A stretch of DNA of 64,000 bases from Caldithrix sp. (GTDB lineage: Bacteria > Zhuqueibacterota > Zhuqueibacteria > Thermofontimicrobiales > Sulfurfontimicrobiaceae): contig DYKB01000015.1 of NCBI GenBank assembly GCA_020722815.1, positions 41,583 to 105,582 on the forward strand, written 5' to 3'. The position numbers and the translations under genes were made by a program. Below the pieces are notes generated by a model. That model ran no database searches, had not been told where the DNA came from, and was given only the letters and a program-made list of their open reading frames with translations. Positions 28,154-37,417 of the stretch are shown piece after piece. Positions within the stretch are counted from its first letter, which is position 1; each line of letters opens with the position of its first letter.

Positions 28154-30793
28154 ATGGTTCCTTCATCGCGTATAACGATTTCGTTAATAATTATTTTGCT
28201 TTCATTCTGTTTGGCTCAGCCAATATGTGCACAGCCCCCAAAAGAAACTTCTTTATCAGAAAGGTCTTATTTAAACCATTCACTCCCGATTGATGTCCGG
28301 GTGAACGATCTGGTTTCACGAATGACACTTGAAGAAAAAGTCTCACAAATGGTAAATAGTGCCCCGGCAATCGAACGGCTCCAAATTCCCGCATATAATT
28401 GGTGGAATGAATGCCTGCATGGCGTGGCACGTGCCGGACTGGCCACTGTTTTTCCACAAGCCATCGGATTGGCGGCGATGTGGAATGAAGATTTTATGTA
28501 TGATATCGCGACCATCATTTCCACCGAAGCCCGTGCCAAACATCATGAATTTCTTCGCCAGGGTGAACGTGGAATTTACAAGGGATTAACTTTCTGGTCC
28601 CCCAATATCAATATTTTTCGTGATCCACGCTGGGGTCGGGGGATGGAAACTTACGGTGAGGATCCTTATTTAACCGGTCGAATGGGCGTTGCCTTTGTGA
28701 AAGGACTGCAGGGGAATGATCCCAAATATCTAAAAGTAGTGGCTACGCCGAAGCATTACGCCGTTCATAGTGGCCCGGAACCGGATCGGCATCATTTTGA
28801 TGCACGAATCAGTGAGCGGGATTTGCGCGAGACCTATCTGCCAGCTTTTCGAGCCGGCATCATTGAAGCGAATGCCTATTCGGTTATGGGAGCCTATAAT
28901 CGCTATATGGGAATTCCCTGCTGCGCCCATGAGGGGCTATTGACTAAAATTCTACGCGACGAATGGGGATTTAAAGGTTATGTCGTGTCGGATTGCGGCG
29001 CAATTGCCGATATTTTCCAGCATCATGGCTATACTGCGACTGGACCAGAAGCGGCTGCCGTGGCCGTCAAAGCTGGCTGCGAACTGAATTGTGGTCATAT
29101 TTATCCGATGCTGGTTGAAGCCGTTCAAAAAGGACATATCACTGAAAAAGAAATCGATGTGGCGGTGAAACGCTTATTCGATGCCCGATTTCGTCTGGGG
29201 ATGTTCGATCCGCCGGAAAATGTGCCTTATGCACAAATTAAATATGAAATGAATGATGCCGAGCCGCATCAAAAAATGGCATTGCGAGCAGCTCATGAGT
29301 CAATTACCCTCCTGAAAAATCAAAATCATTTTCTGCCATTGAAAAAAGATTTGAAAGCCATTGCGGTCGTTGGACCCAATGCCCTTGCGACGGACATCAT
29401 GTACGGTAATTACAATGGCTTTCCCTCCAAAGTTGTCTCCCCGGTGGACGGTATTCGGGCCAAAGTAACACCGCAAACAACGGTTTATTACGAACCCGGC
29501 TGTAATCACACCGATGCTGCCGAAATTTTTAATCCCGTCCCTGCTGCCTGTTTAAAACCTATCGATGCAAAACCGAATCAAAAAGGGCTGACAGGAGAGT
29601 ATTTTAAAAATCAGGAATTGACGGGCAATCCTGTTTTAACGCGAATCGATTCGATGATTTACTTCACCCGTGTTGAGCGATTGGCGATTCAAGAAACGGG
29701 ACCTGAAAATTTTTCAGTCCGCTGGCAGGGGAAGCTGGTTCCGGAAGTCAGTGGAAATTATACGCTGGCAATTACGGGTGATGATGGTTTTCGACTCTAT
29801 TTTGAAGACAGGTTGGTCATTGATGTCTGGCAAAGGCAGGGGTCAAATACTGAAAAATATGAAGTGAAGCTAAATGCCAATCAGGAATATAAAGTAAAAC
29901 TGGAATATTATCAGGCACGTGGTCGGGCTGCCATTCAATTTGACTGGTCGAGAGCGGATATTGATCCTATCGAATTAGCTGTCGCCGCGGCGAAAAAGTC
30001 AGAAGTGGTCATTATGTTTGGCGGACTTTCTCCGCGGCTGGAAGGTGAAGAGATGAAAGTGGAAGTCGAAGGTTTTAGCGGTGGGGATCGAACCGATATC
30101 CGATTGCCCAGAATTCAGGAAGAATTGCTGAAAAAACTCCATGCCACCGGTAAACCTGTTGTTTTGGTACTCCTCAATGGCAGCGCGCTGGCGATTAATT
30201 GGGCGGAAGCCAATCTTCCCGCGATCATCGAAGCCTGGTATCCGGGACAGGCGGGCGGTACCGCGATCGCCGATGTTATTTTCGGTGAATACAATCCCGC
30301 AGGCCGTTTACCTGTTACTTTTTATGCATCCGTTGATCAATTGCCGCCATTTGATGATTACAACATGAAAAATCGAACCTATCGTTATTTTACCGGAGAA
30401 CCGCTCTATGTTTTTGGACATGGATTAAGCTACACGAATTTTGATTATCTGAATCTTAGTGCTCCGAAAACTGCAAGAACGAAGGAAAATTTAAATATTC
30501 GGGTGAAAATTAAAAATTCCGGGAAATTTGACGGTGATGAAGTCGTTCAACTTTATATCAAACATAAAGATTCAAAATTACCACAGCCAATCAAAGCATT
30601 GAAGGGTTTTAAACGAATTCATTTTAAAAAAGGAGAAACGAAAAACATTGATATCCCCTTAAAAATCGACGAGTTGGCTTATTGGGATGAAGTTAATAAA
30701 AAATATAAAGTTGAAGCTGGCAAATACGAAATTCAAATCGGGGCTTCTTCAAAAGATATTCGTTTAATTCAGGAAATTGAGGTTGTTGACTAA
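28154..30793 (+). CDS. Glycoside hydrolase family 3 with inserted PA14 domain (beta-glucosidase/xylosidase type)
   Basis: An 879-residue secreted enzyme with a signal peptide ending near CAQ. The GH3 N-terminal barrel has KHYAVHSGPE and the nucleophile Asp280 in GYVVSDCGAIADI; SDC instead of SDW is common in GH3 beta-xylosidases. The GH3 C-domain follows, interrupted at about 475-610 by a PA14 carbohydrate-binding domain (GLTGEYFKNQELTG ... DDGFRLYFEDRLVID). A fibronectin-III-like domain lies at 790-879. It would release monosaccharides from beta-linked plant oligosaccharides in the periplasm. The exact sugar is not decidable. Confidence 0.92.
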   Translation: MVPSSRITISLIIILLSFCLAQPICAQPPKETSLSERSYLNHSLPIDVRVNDLVSRMTLEEKVSQMVNSAPAIERLQIPAYNWWNECLHGVARAGLATVFPQAIGLAAMWNEDFMYDIATIISTEARAKHHEFLRQGERGIYKGLTFWSPNINIFRDPRWGRGMETYGEDPYLTGRMGVAFVKGLQGNDPKYLKVVATPKHYAVHSGPEPDRHHFDARISERDLRETYLPAFRAGIIEANAYSVMGAYNRYMGIPCCAHEGLLTKILRDEWGFKGYVVSDCGAIADIFQHHGYTATGPEAAAVAVKAGCELNCGHIYPMLVEAVQKGHITEKEIDVAVKRLFDARFRLGMFDPPENVPYAQIKYEMNDAEPHQKMALRAAHESITLLKNQNHFLPLKKDLKAIAVVGPNALATDIMYGNYNGFPSKVVSPVDGIRAKVTPQTTVYYEPGCNHTDAAEIFNPVPAACLKPIDAKPNQKGLTGEYFKNQELTGNPVLTRIDSMIYFTRVERLAIQETGPENFSVRWQGKLVPEVSGNYTLAITGDDGFRLYFEDRLVIDVWQRQGSNTEKYEVKLNANQEYKVKLEYYQARGRAAIQFDWSRADIDPIELAVAAAKKSEVVIMFGGLSPRLEGEEMKVEVEGFSGGDRTDIRLPRIQEELLKKLHATGKPVVLVLLNGSALAINWAEANLPAIIEAWYPGQAGGTAIADVIFGEYNPAGRLPVTFYASVDQLPPFDDYNMKNRTYRYFTGEPLYVFGHGLSYTNFDYLNLSAPKTARTKENLNIRVKIKNSGKFDGDEVVQLYIKHKDSKLPQPIKALKGFKRIHFKKGETKNIDIPLKIDELAYWDEVNKKYKVEAGKYEIQIGASSKDIRLIQEIEVVD

Positions 30794-30951
30794 GTTGCTT
30801 AATCATAAATCGGATACAAAATTTATCAGGTCTAATTCTGTGGCCTCTGTATTCTGTGGCCTAAAATTCTTTTAACTTTTTATTGTTAATTCTGATGATT
30901 ATTGAAAACCTTTTTCTGGAATTTTTACCTGATAATTATGGAAAACTTAAT

Positions 30952-31815
30952 ATGCAATTCAAATTATCAAAGTACTTTTACCTGTTAATTTTATTCATGT
31001 TAACGAGCAGCATCCAGATTTTCTCACAAACAGCGCAGCAAGAAAATGAACCAACTGATTTCGCGAAAAAGGTGAATCAGATTGCTGGAAAACATTTAGA
31101 AAAACTGGATGCCGCTTTTATCATTTATGACGCAAAAAGTGACCAATACGCCCGTTACAATCCGGATCGTTGTCAAAAACCCTACCCGCCCTGTTCAACC
31201 TTTAAAATAGCCAATGCGCTGATTGCCATGGAAACCGGGGTGGCAGATGGTTCTGAATTTATGATTCCTTTTGATAGTACCAAAACAACTCCGCAGGATT
31301 GGTGGGTACAATTCGGCTGGATAGGGGATCAAACGCTTCGGTCTGCCATGAAAAAGTCGGTTGTCTGGTACTATCAGGAGATTGCCAGACGGATTGGGCC
31401 CGACCGAATGCGTCATTTTTTGGACGTCCTAAATTATGGAAATCGGGATATAAGTGGTGGCATCGATCAGTTCTGGTTAATGAACAGCCTCCTCATTTCT
31501 CCCAATGAACAGGTGGAATTTTTAAAACGATTTTATCGGGCAGAATTCAAGCTTTCGAAGTTAACCTATAAAACCGTGAAAAGTATTTTATTATTCGATG
31601 AAAAAGACAATTATCGAATTTTCGCCAAGACCGGCGGGGGTACCTTTCCCGATGGTAAAGGTTTGGGATGGTTTGTCGGATTTGTTGAACGCCCGGATAA
31701 TGTTTTTTTCTTTGTCCTGAATCTTGAAGACATTTCATTTGTTGAACTTCAAAAAAAACGCGTTGATATTTGTCTGTCAATTTTAAGAGAAATGGGAATT
31801 CTAACTGCAAATTAA
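30952..31815 (+). CDS. Class D (OXA-type) beta-lactamase
   Basis: A 287-residue exported protein from the ATG at 30952; 23 upstream codons are open but would precede the signal peptide. Signal peptide about 1-26 (LTSSIQIFSQ). All class D landmarks are present: the active-site PCSTFKI (Ser82, with Lys85 as the carbamylated base), SVVW, YGN in LNYGNRD, KTGGG, and WFVGF. It should hydrolyse beta-lactams in the periplasm, or be a BlaR-like sensor-domain relative. No membrane-spanning BlaR part and no mobile element is attached, so it looks resident. The neighbours are a GH3 and a small outer-membrane protein. Confidence 0.88.
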   Translation: MQFKLSKYFYLLILFMLTSSIQIFSQTAQQENEPTDFAKKVNQIAGKHLEKLDAAFIIYDAKSDQYARYNPDRCQKPYPPCSTFKIANALIAMETGVADGSEFMIPFDSTKTTPQDWWVQFGWIGDQTLRSAMKKSVVWYYQEIARRIGPDRMRHFLDVLNYGNRDISGGIDQFWLMNSLLISPNEQVEFLKRFYRAEFKLSKLTYKTVKSILLFDEKDNYRIFAKTGGGTFPDGKGLGWFVGFVERPDNVFFFVLNLEDISFVELQKKRVDICLSILREMGILTAN

Positions 31816-31865
31816 TCATAAACATACTGCTTGAAATAAATTGCTACGACAACAAGAAAGGGTGA

Positions 31866-32492
31866 ATGATGAAAAAGTTGCTGATAAGTACCATCATTTT
31901 ATTTCAAATGACACTTCTTTTTTCTCAGGAACAACCATTACGTCATGGCCTGGGATTCGCTGCCGGCATGTTATCCGGCAGTGGTTTTTCATATCGCCAG
32001 ATTAATCAAAAATATGGATTTCAGGTGACGTTTGGTCTGCTTTCATTTCGGAATGAGTCGTCTGATTTTATTGATGGTTATCGAACGGCTGGTGATGGAT
32101 TAGACATGGAACCGACTTACACCGAAGAAAAACATGGTCGCGAAACCAGTGGAAATATTGGTTTCATGCTTTATCGGATTTTAAATCGCTCAAACCGTTC
32201 GCTTTTTTATGGGATGATTGGTGTTGGAAATTATTTCTCCGAAGATATCATATATCGTCGGGATTACAGATATGTTCATGTTGAAGCGGATACTTATTCA
32301 TATCAACCGGTTAGCCCGATTAGAAAAGACCAGGAGCGAGATTTCACGACTTATATGGGATTGGGTTTCGGCCTGGAATGGAGTTTGACAAACAACATTC
32401 ACTTGACGATTGAATGGCCATTAACGGTTACCAACAAAGGAGACATCTATATGTATGTTCCTCAGGTGGGAATTCATTATTATTTTAAATAA
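31866..32492 (+). CDS. Small predicted outer-membrane beta-barrel protein
   Basis: A 208-residue protein with a signal peptide (about 1-21, ending LFSQ). The rest alternates polar and aromatic residues in short strands (FGLGF, YRQINQKYGFQVTFGLLSF, YMGLGFGLEWSL) and ends VGIHYYFK, an aromatic C-terminus typical of outer-membrane barrels. An ATGATG gives two possible starts (31866 or 31869) after AAAGGGTG. It is possibly co-transcribed with the beta-lactamase, 50 bases upstream. Function unknown. Confidence 0.7.
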   Translation: MMKKLLISTIILFQMTLLFSQEQPLRHGLGFAAGMLSGSGFSYRQINQKYGFQVTFGLLSFRNESSDFIDGYRTAGDGLDMEPTYTEEKHGRETSGNIGFMLYRILNRSNRSLFYGMIGVGNYFSEDIIYRRDYRYVHVEADTYSYQPVSPIRKDQERDFTTYMGLGFGLEWSLTNNIHLTIEWPLTVTNKGDIYMYVPQVGIHYYFK

Positions 32493-32529
32493 CGTTTGGT
32501 TTTCAAACTCTATTCATTATAATTTCATT

Positions 32530-32676
32530 ACCGTATACTTTTTAGAAATCTTCTTTAAGCAACACTTGTAACCCTCAACCAACCTGCTCCCAAAGAGAGA
32601 AGTTGTAGCGCTTTCATCTCTGCTTTGGCGAGAGGATGAGGGGTCAAATTTCATGTAATCAGAAAATATATGGTAG
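32530..32676. repeat. MITE-like palindromic element, family 2, copy 3
   Basis: Ends ACCGTATACTTTTTAG and GAAAATATATGGTAG; the inner arms CCCTCAACCAACCTGCTCCC and GAGGATGAGGGGTC are partly decayed. It sits between the barrel gene and the GH13 gene. Confidence 0.65.
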
Positions 32677-32758
32677 CCGCCAGTAAAAATAGGTAACTTG
32701 CCAGGCAACTTAAATTTTCATCCGATGATGCGCGAATAAACGATAAAGGAGTTGCTTT

Positions 32759-35176
32759 ATGCCAGTTTATAAAGTCCGTTTTATCTACGATACCGGAATC
32801 AAACGAGACATTTTTGAATACGCCATTCTCAAGGGGAATTGGGATTTTCGCGGGATTCCAACAACGGGCACCTGGTCCGAGGTTCCCATGGAAAAACGCC
32901 TTGGAACCGATGGTTGTCCTGTTTTTACCGCCGATTTAATTTTTGAAGCAAGTGATGAAAAAACCGTTTTTCATTGGGGAGTTGATCTCCAGCTTATTAA
33001 TGGATGCCGAAAATGGGGCATCTTTTCAGAAGAAAGTGATTCCAATAGTCATTATCGCTATTTAACTTTTAACCTGGACTGTAAATCTACCGAAAAAGTT
33101 CAGCTTGAAACGTACCAACTCTCCTATCATCGCTATCTCGGTGCACAAAAATATTATCCCAATCCATTTGATCAAAACTCCCCCCACCTACGTTTCGCCG
33201 TTTGGGCTCCCAATGCCAAAAATGTTCAGGTCGTATTCGGGAACAGCTCTGGCTATATTGCCGATGATGGTTTCGGAATAGATAAAAAGCTCCCACCTGT
33301 TCCGCTTAAAAGACAAACGAATGGCATTTGGGAAACGACGCGACCTGATTTTGCCAGCTATGTTGGCCGCTACTATATGTTTGAAATTAAAAAGAAAAAT
33401 GGTGAAATTGTGTATCGAACCGATATTTATAGTCGTTCTCAGGCTGGCCGGGGAGAGAACGATCCCAAAGGCGCCCACTATCGCGGTTCACCCAACGACC
33501 TGGATGGAACCAAAAGCTGCTCAGTGATTATTGATCCCGACGCTGTTAAATTATTTGGTTCTCCAATTTCAGTTTCGACTTTCTGGAAAGATGAATTTAC
33601 TTCAGGATTTGATATTCCGAAACAGGTCGAAGATTTAGTTATCTATGAATTGCACGTCGGGGCCCTGGGATTTGGAAAACCGGGTCCGGGTACTTTTTCA
33701 CAGGCATTGAATTTACTCCCCTATCTGGAAGAACTGGGTGTCAATGCCATTGAATTACTGCCTATCTCAGAATTTAATGGTGATAAAAGTTGGGGATATG
33801 GCACCTCCCACTTTCTGGCTATTGAATCCAGTGCTGGTGGTCGGGAAGCTTTGATGATGTTTGTAAAAGCCTGTCATCAACGGGGTATTGCTGTTTTAAT
33901 GGACGTGGTCTACAATCACTATGCCCACGACGCGAATCGTGCCCAATGGCTTTTCGACACGGACTCCCATTCAGAAAACATTTATTATTGGTATGAAGGC
34001 CATGAAAATGACTATCCGGAGTGGTCCGGCGGCTATGTGAATAATGCTTCTTCCGGCTGGGCCCCCCGCTATTCAGAACCGATGGTACGTCATCTTTTTG
34101 TCGATAGTGCTGTCATGCTTATTGATGAATTTCATATCGATGGATTCCGGGTTGACCAGACCACCTCAATTCACAACTACAATTCACTTCATTTGATTGG
34201 TACTGAGCTAGCCCAGGCGAATATTCATGGGGCCAAATTTCTACTGGAATTTTGTGCTACAATTCAGGCAGTTCATCCCAATGCAATTCTGACGGCGGAA
34301 GATCATTCTACCTGGGACCGTGTCACAATGCCCATTGAAAAAGGCGGTATTGGTTTTCACGCCACCTGGTACAGTGATTTCTATCGGCATTTAATTGGTG
34401 ATAAAGGCGAGGGTACAGACTACGCCAGATTACTCCTTTCTGCTGCACATGACGCCTCCACACCTCTAAAAATGGACTACTTTGAAGGCGCACTTTATGC
34501 TTCACAATTTAAAAAAATCGTATATCATGAAAATCACGATGAAGCGGGAAATTCCAGATATAAGTTAGGTGAACAGGAGTACACTTCCCAACGGACAATT
34601 CTGGTGGCCGTAAATGGTGCTCCACTGGTGGGGCCTACCCGCGACTTTGCTGAAGCCCGGGCCCGTTTTGCCACCGGCATGGCAATCCTTTCGCCAGGAA
34701 CGCCCCTTTTCCTGATGGGGGAAGAAGTCGGCGCGACCAAAGCCTATACCTATAACAAATTCTATGAAAACAAAGAAGACCTCTACACCATGAAAAAGGA
34801 AAGTGGTAACCAGTTATTTCGTTTTTACTCAGATTTGATTCGATTGCGTTTAAATAATCCAGCTTTGCGTTCGCGGAATTTTGAGCCAATTCTTTCCAGT
34901 AATTCAGATCGCGTGATTGCATTTCGTCGTTTTACACCCGATCAGGAATTTGTTATCATTGGGAGTTTAAATAATCAGCCGTTTAATAAGCCAGGCTATT
35001 ATATTTTCCATCCCAGTCTAAGTAGTAAAAATTGGCGCGAGGTATTCAATAGCGATGCCGGGCATTATGGTGGTAGCAATTGGGGGAATGCTGGCCGGAC
35101 TTTTTATGCCCATGAAGGCCATTTTACAGTTATTGTTCCAGCCAACGGATTCGTTGTTTTTAAACGGATTTGGTAG
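32759..35176 (+). CDS. GH13 alpha-amylase-family enzyme, branching-enzyme-like
   Basis: An 805-residue cytoplasmic protein (no signal). The N-terminal ~140 residues look like a carbohydrate-binding module. A CBM48-like domain follows (FAVWAPNAKNVQVVFG), then the GH13 barrel with region I DVVYNH, region II GFRVDQTTS (nucleophile Asp466), region III LTAEDHS (acid/base Glu514) and region IV HENHDEAGN, then an alpha-amylase C-domain. Domain order and the LWAP-like segment suggest 1,4-alpha-glucan branching or a related glycogen/trehalose enzyme. A broken glgC lies 6 kb downstream. AAAGGAG precedes the ATG. Confidence 0.85.
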   Translation: MPVYKVRFIYDTGIKRDIFEYAILKGNWDFRGIPTTGTWSEVPMEKRLGTDGCPVFTADLIFEASDEKTVFHWGVDLQLINGCRKWGIFSEESDSNSHYRYLTFNLDCKSTEKVQLETYQLSYHRYLGAQKYYPNPFDQNSPHLRFAVWAPNAKNVQVVFGNSSGYIADDGFGIDKKLPPVPLKRQTNGIWETTRPDFASYVGRYYMFEIKKKNGEIVYRTDIYSRSQAGRGENDPKGAHYRGSPNDLDGTKSCSVIIDPDAVKLFGSPISVSTFWKDEFTSGFDIPKQVEDLVIYELHVGALGFGKPGPGTFSQALNLLPYLEELGVNAIELLPISEFNGDKSWGYGTSHFLAIESSAGGREALMMFVKACHQRGIAVLMDVVYNHYAHDANRAQWLFDTDSHSENIYYWYEGHENDYPEWSGGYVNNASSGWAPRYSEPMVRHLFVDSAVMLIDEFHIDGFRVDQTTSIHNYNSLHLIGTELAQANIHGAKFLLEFCATIQAVHPNAILTAEDHSTWDRVTMPIEKGGIGFHATWYSDFYRHLIGDKGEGTDYARLLLSAAHDASTPLKMDYFEGALYASQFKKIVYHENHDEAGNSRYKLGEQEYTSQRTILVAVNGAPLVGPTRDFAEARARFATGMAILSPGTPLFLMGEEVGATKAYTYNKFYENKEDLYTMKKESGNQLFRFYSDLIRLRLNNPALRSRNFEPILSSNSDRVIAFRRFTPDQEFVIIGSLNNQPFNKPGYYIFHPSLSSKNWREVFNSDAGHYGGSNWGNAGRTFYAHEGHFTVIVPANGFVVFKRIW

Positions 35177-35306
35177 CGGGATTCTTTGAGCTGAATTATT
35201 CATAAAGCAACCGAGCTGTAGCTGAAATAGAACGCGGATTAAACGGATCGACCGGATTTTCACGGATAATTTACCTTGATATTTCCTTGTTTCAAGCATT
35301 AAATTC

Positions 35307-35327
35307 GGACAAATTAACAATTTGTCC
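35307..35327. repeat. Hairpin GGACAAATT-AAC-AATTTGTCC
   Basis: A perfect 9-bp stem between the convergent GH13 and GH27 genes, touching the GH27 stop codon. The following CTACAATTTCGG and the stem match the second hairpin of the 122-bp tandem repeat at the right end of the window, so it is a solo piece of that repeat family rather than a classical terminator. Confidence 0.65.
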
Positions 35328-36880
35328 TACAATTTCGGCCAAATTCTAACCAACAAAACACCATGTGGGGATACCTCGGTTTCGTATAATTCATTAAAAA
35401 TACCCACATCTCGTTGCCGCCACAAATCCCGAACCCGTTGTTTGCCCGTAATTCCAATCTCGGACCACAGCAATTTGAACTTCCGAGCGTTGTTGGTGAG
35501 ATTAAACAATCCTACCGCTTTTGAACCATCTTCCAGGTCTTTCACCAGGAGAAATTCAGCATCCGTCTTCTTCACGATTCGTGCCTGCTTCCCCAATGGA
35601 TCCTGATCTACCTCAATTACTTCATGATTGCAAAGGACGTTCAGCGTAAAGGCATCGAGTTCCACCATATCACCACTGTAAATCAACGGTGCCGCCATCA
35701 GGCACCACATCGACATATAGGCATATTGCTCCTCTGGTGTCAAATTGATGGCTTTTTCCTCCCCCAACTGATGCGCATCGCCAACCCAGCCGATTAAAAT
35801 ATAATCCGGATCATTCCACGCACCCGGATGGGCATAAGCCCAATGTTCCGCGTTTTTCATGCCAATCCGATAAAATCCCGGTAATGAATCCGCCTTTTCC
35901 AATCCCAGATCGCCCGTGGTCCGCCAGCAATGTCCCACTTCGGCACCCCATTTCCAGACTTCTCCCATGCCGTATTGACAAAGATTGTGAACCACATCCC
36001 GTTTCAAACCCTGTAACTCTGCCCACATCACTTGATACGGCTTTTTCAGATGCATCAGTTCTTTGCCGCCGGCTTTTTGACCGTAACTGCACCAATCGTA
36101 TTTCAAAAAATCAAAGCCCCCTTCTGCAAAGGTAACGGCATCCAGTGCCTCATATCCAAAACTTCCGGCAAAGCCCTGACAGGTCTGCGGCCCGGGAGAG
36201 ATGTATGTCCCGGCTTTCAAGCCTTTCGCGTGGATATAGTTTGTCATTACCTTCATCTCCGGAAATCGCTGGTTTGGCAATAATCTTCCATCGGTATCAC
36301 GGATTGGGCCACCTATTTCAGGATCATCGGCCCCTTCTTTCCGCATCCAGCAATCATCGATGTTGACGTATTGATAACCATAATCTGCCATGCCACTGGC
36401 AATCATCTGATCCGCCGCCTGCCGCCTCACCTGATCGCTGACCCGATGATAATGAATATACCAGCTATTCCAGCCCATGGGTGGTGTCAGTGCCAATTGA
36501 TTTCCCACAACAATCTGAAACTCCCGATTATCGGAACCATGAACATTTTTCGCTGAAAGCGTTACCGGCTATTTTCCAGCTTTGGAAATATTTCCGGTGA
36601 TGATGCCAGTTGCTCCGTCTAATACCAAACCTTGTGGTAAATCCTTTGCAGTAAATGTCATCGGTCGTTCACCCGTACAGGGAATCCGGTAGAGAAATGG
36701 CGCACCGGGACGCACACCATAAATTTTGGGTCCACTAATACGGGGTGAAACCGGCGCTGCCGGCGTCAAAATAATGGCCGTTTCTACAGGTGGAACCGGA
36801 ACCGCTAATAACATTTCAAAACTGATAAAGCAAAAAGTTAATAAACAGCTTAAACACAGGCCAAAAAAAATATTTCGCAT
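35327..36880 (-). pseudogene. GH27 alpha-galactosidase with N-terminal putative Ig domain, interrupted by one amber codon
   Basis: One frame of 518 codons reads as a complete secreted enzyme except for TAG at 36569-36571 (codon 104). Before it: an AAAGGAGG site, a signal peptide (CLLTFCFISFEMLLA) and a He_PIG-type Ig domain (LPQGLVLDGATGIITG). After it: PVTLSAKNVHG, then the GH27 catalytic domain with LTPPMGWNSW, VNIDDCW and the nucleophile motif KYDWCSYG, and a C-terminal beta domain. The lost residue would be the Tyr conserved in the Ig domain (AGKYPVTL). If the stop is real, the catalytic part could only be made without its signal peptide. If it is a sequencing error, this is an intact alpha-galactosidase that fits the nearby galactose genes. 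Confidence 0.85.
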
Positions 36881-37417
36881 GGATACCTCCTTTATAATTG
36901 ATGGATTTTATTTAATGATTTGTGACCGTACACTTATTGATTACGCAAAATCTGATCCCCTACCCTAACCCTCTCCCAAAGTGGAGAGGGAATCGCTACG
37001 TCCTCTCCCTTTGGGTGAGGGTCAAATGTAACTTAAACAAGATTTATCAAAAAGTATACAATAGAGAGTTTAATTGCAGATATGATACAGGGAAAAAAAG
37101 AAATTGTCAAGGAAAAAAGAGATTTCATCTTTGGTATTCCTTCCCATTCGATTCAACCCTGATTTAAAAATTTCAACCCGAAATCATAATTTAAAATTAT
37201 TATGGAACTAAAAACCGTTGATGTCATAATTAACCTTACTCTTAAAACATCGTGACTACGCAGATTGGTTGGTTCATGGTTCACAGCTAGAAACCTTTCA
37301 TTTTCAATTTTTCTTAACTATGAACCGGGAATAATTGAACTTTGAACCTGAGTAGCTACAACAATTTGATAAAAACCTGTCCCGATCGCATCTATTAAAG
37401 ATGATGAACATGATAAA
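36881..37417. other. Intergenic region with family 2 repeat copy 4
   Basis: Between the divergent GH27 and MATE genes. 36925-37062 is a repeat copy. I see no gene, terminator or clear promoter in the remaining 355 bases. Confidence 0.5.
36925..37062. repeat. MITE-like palindromic element, family 2, copy 4
   Basis: Ends ACCGTACACTTATTG and TCAAAAAGTATAC; the inner arms TACCCTAACCCTCTCCC and its partial complement are well kept. Confidence 0.75.

Noticed and set aside
35177..35326. Classical terminator between GH13 and GH27 genes
   Set aside because: The only hairpin lacks a T-run and matches the dispersed 122-bp repeat, so it was listed as a repeat.
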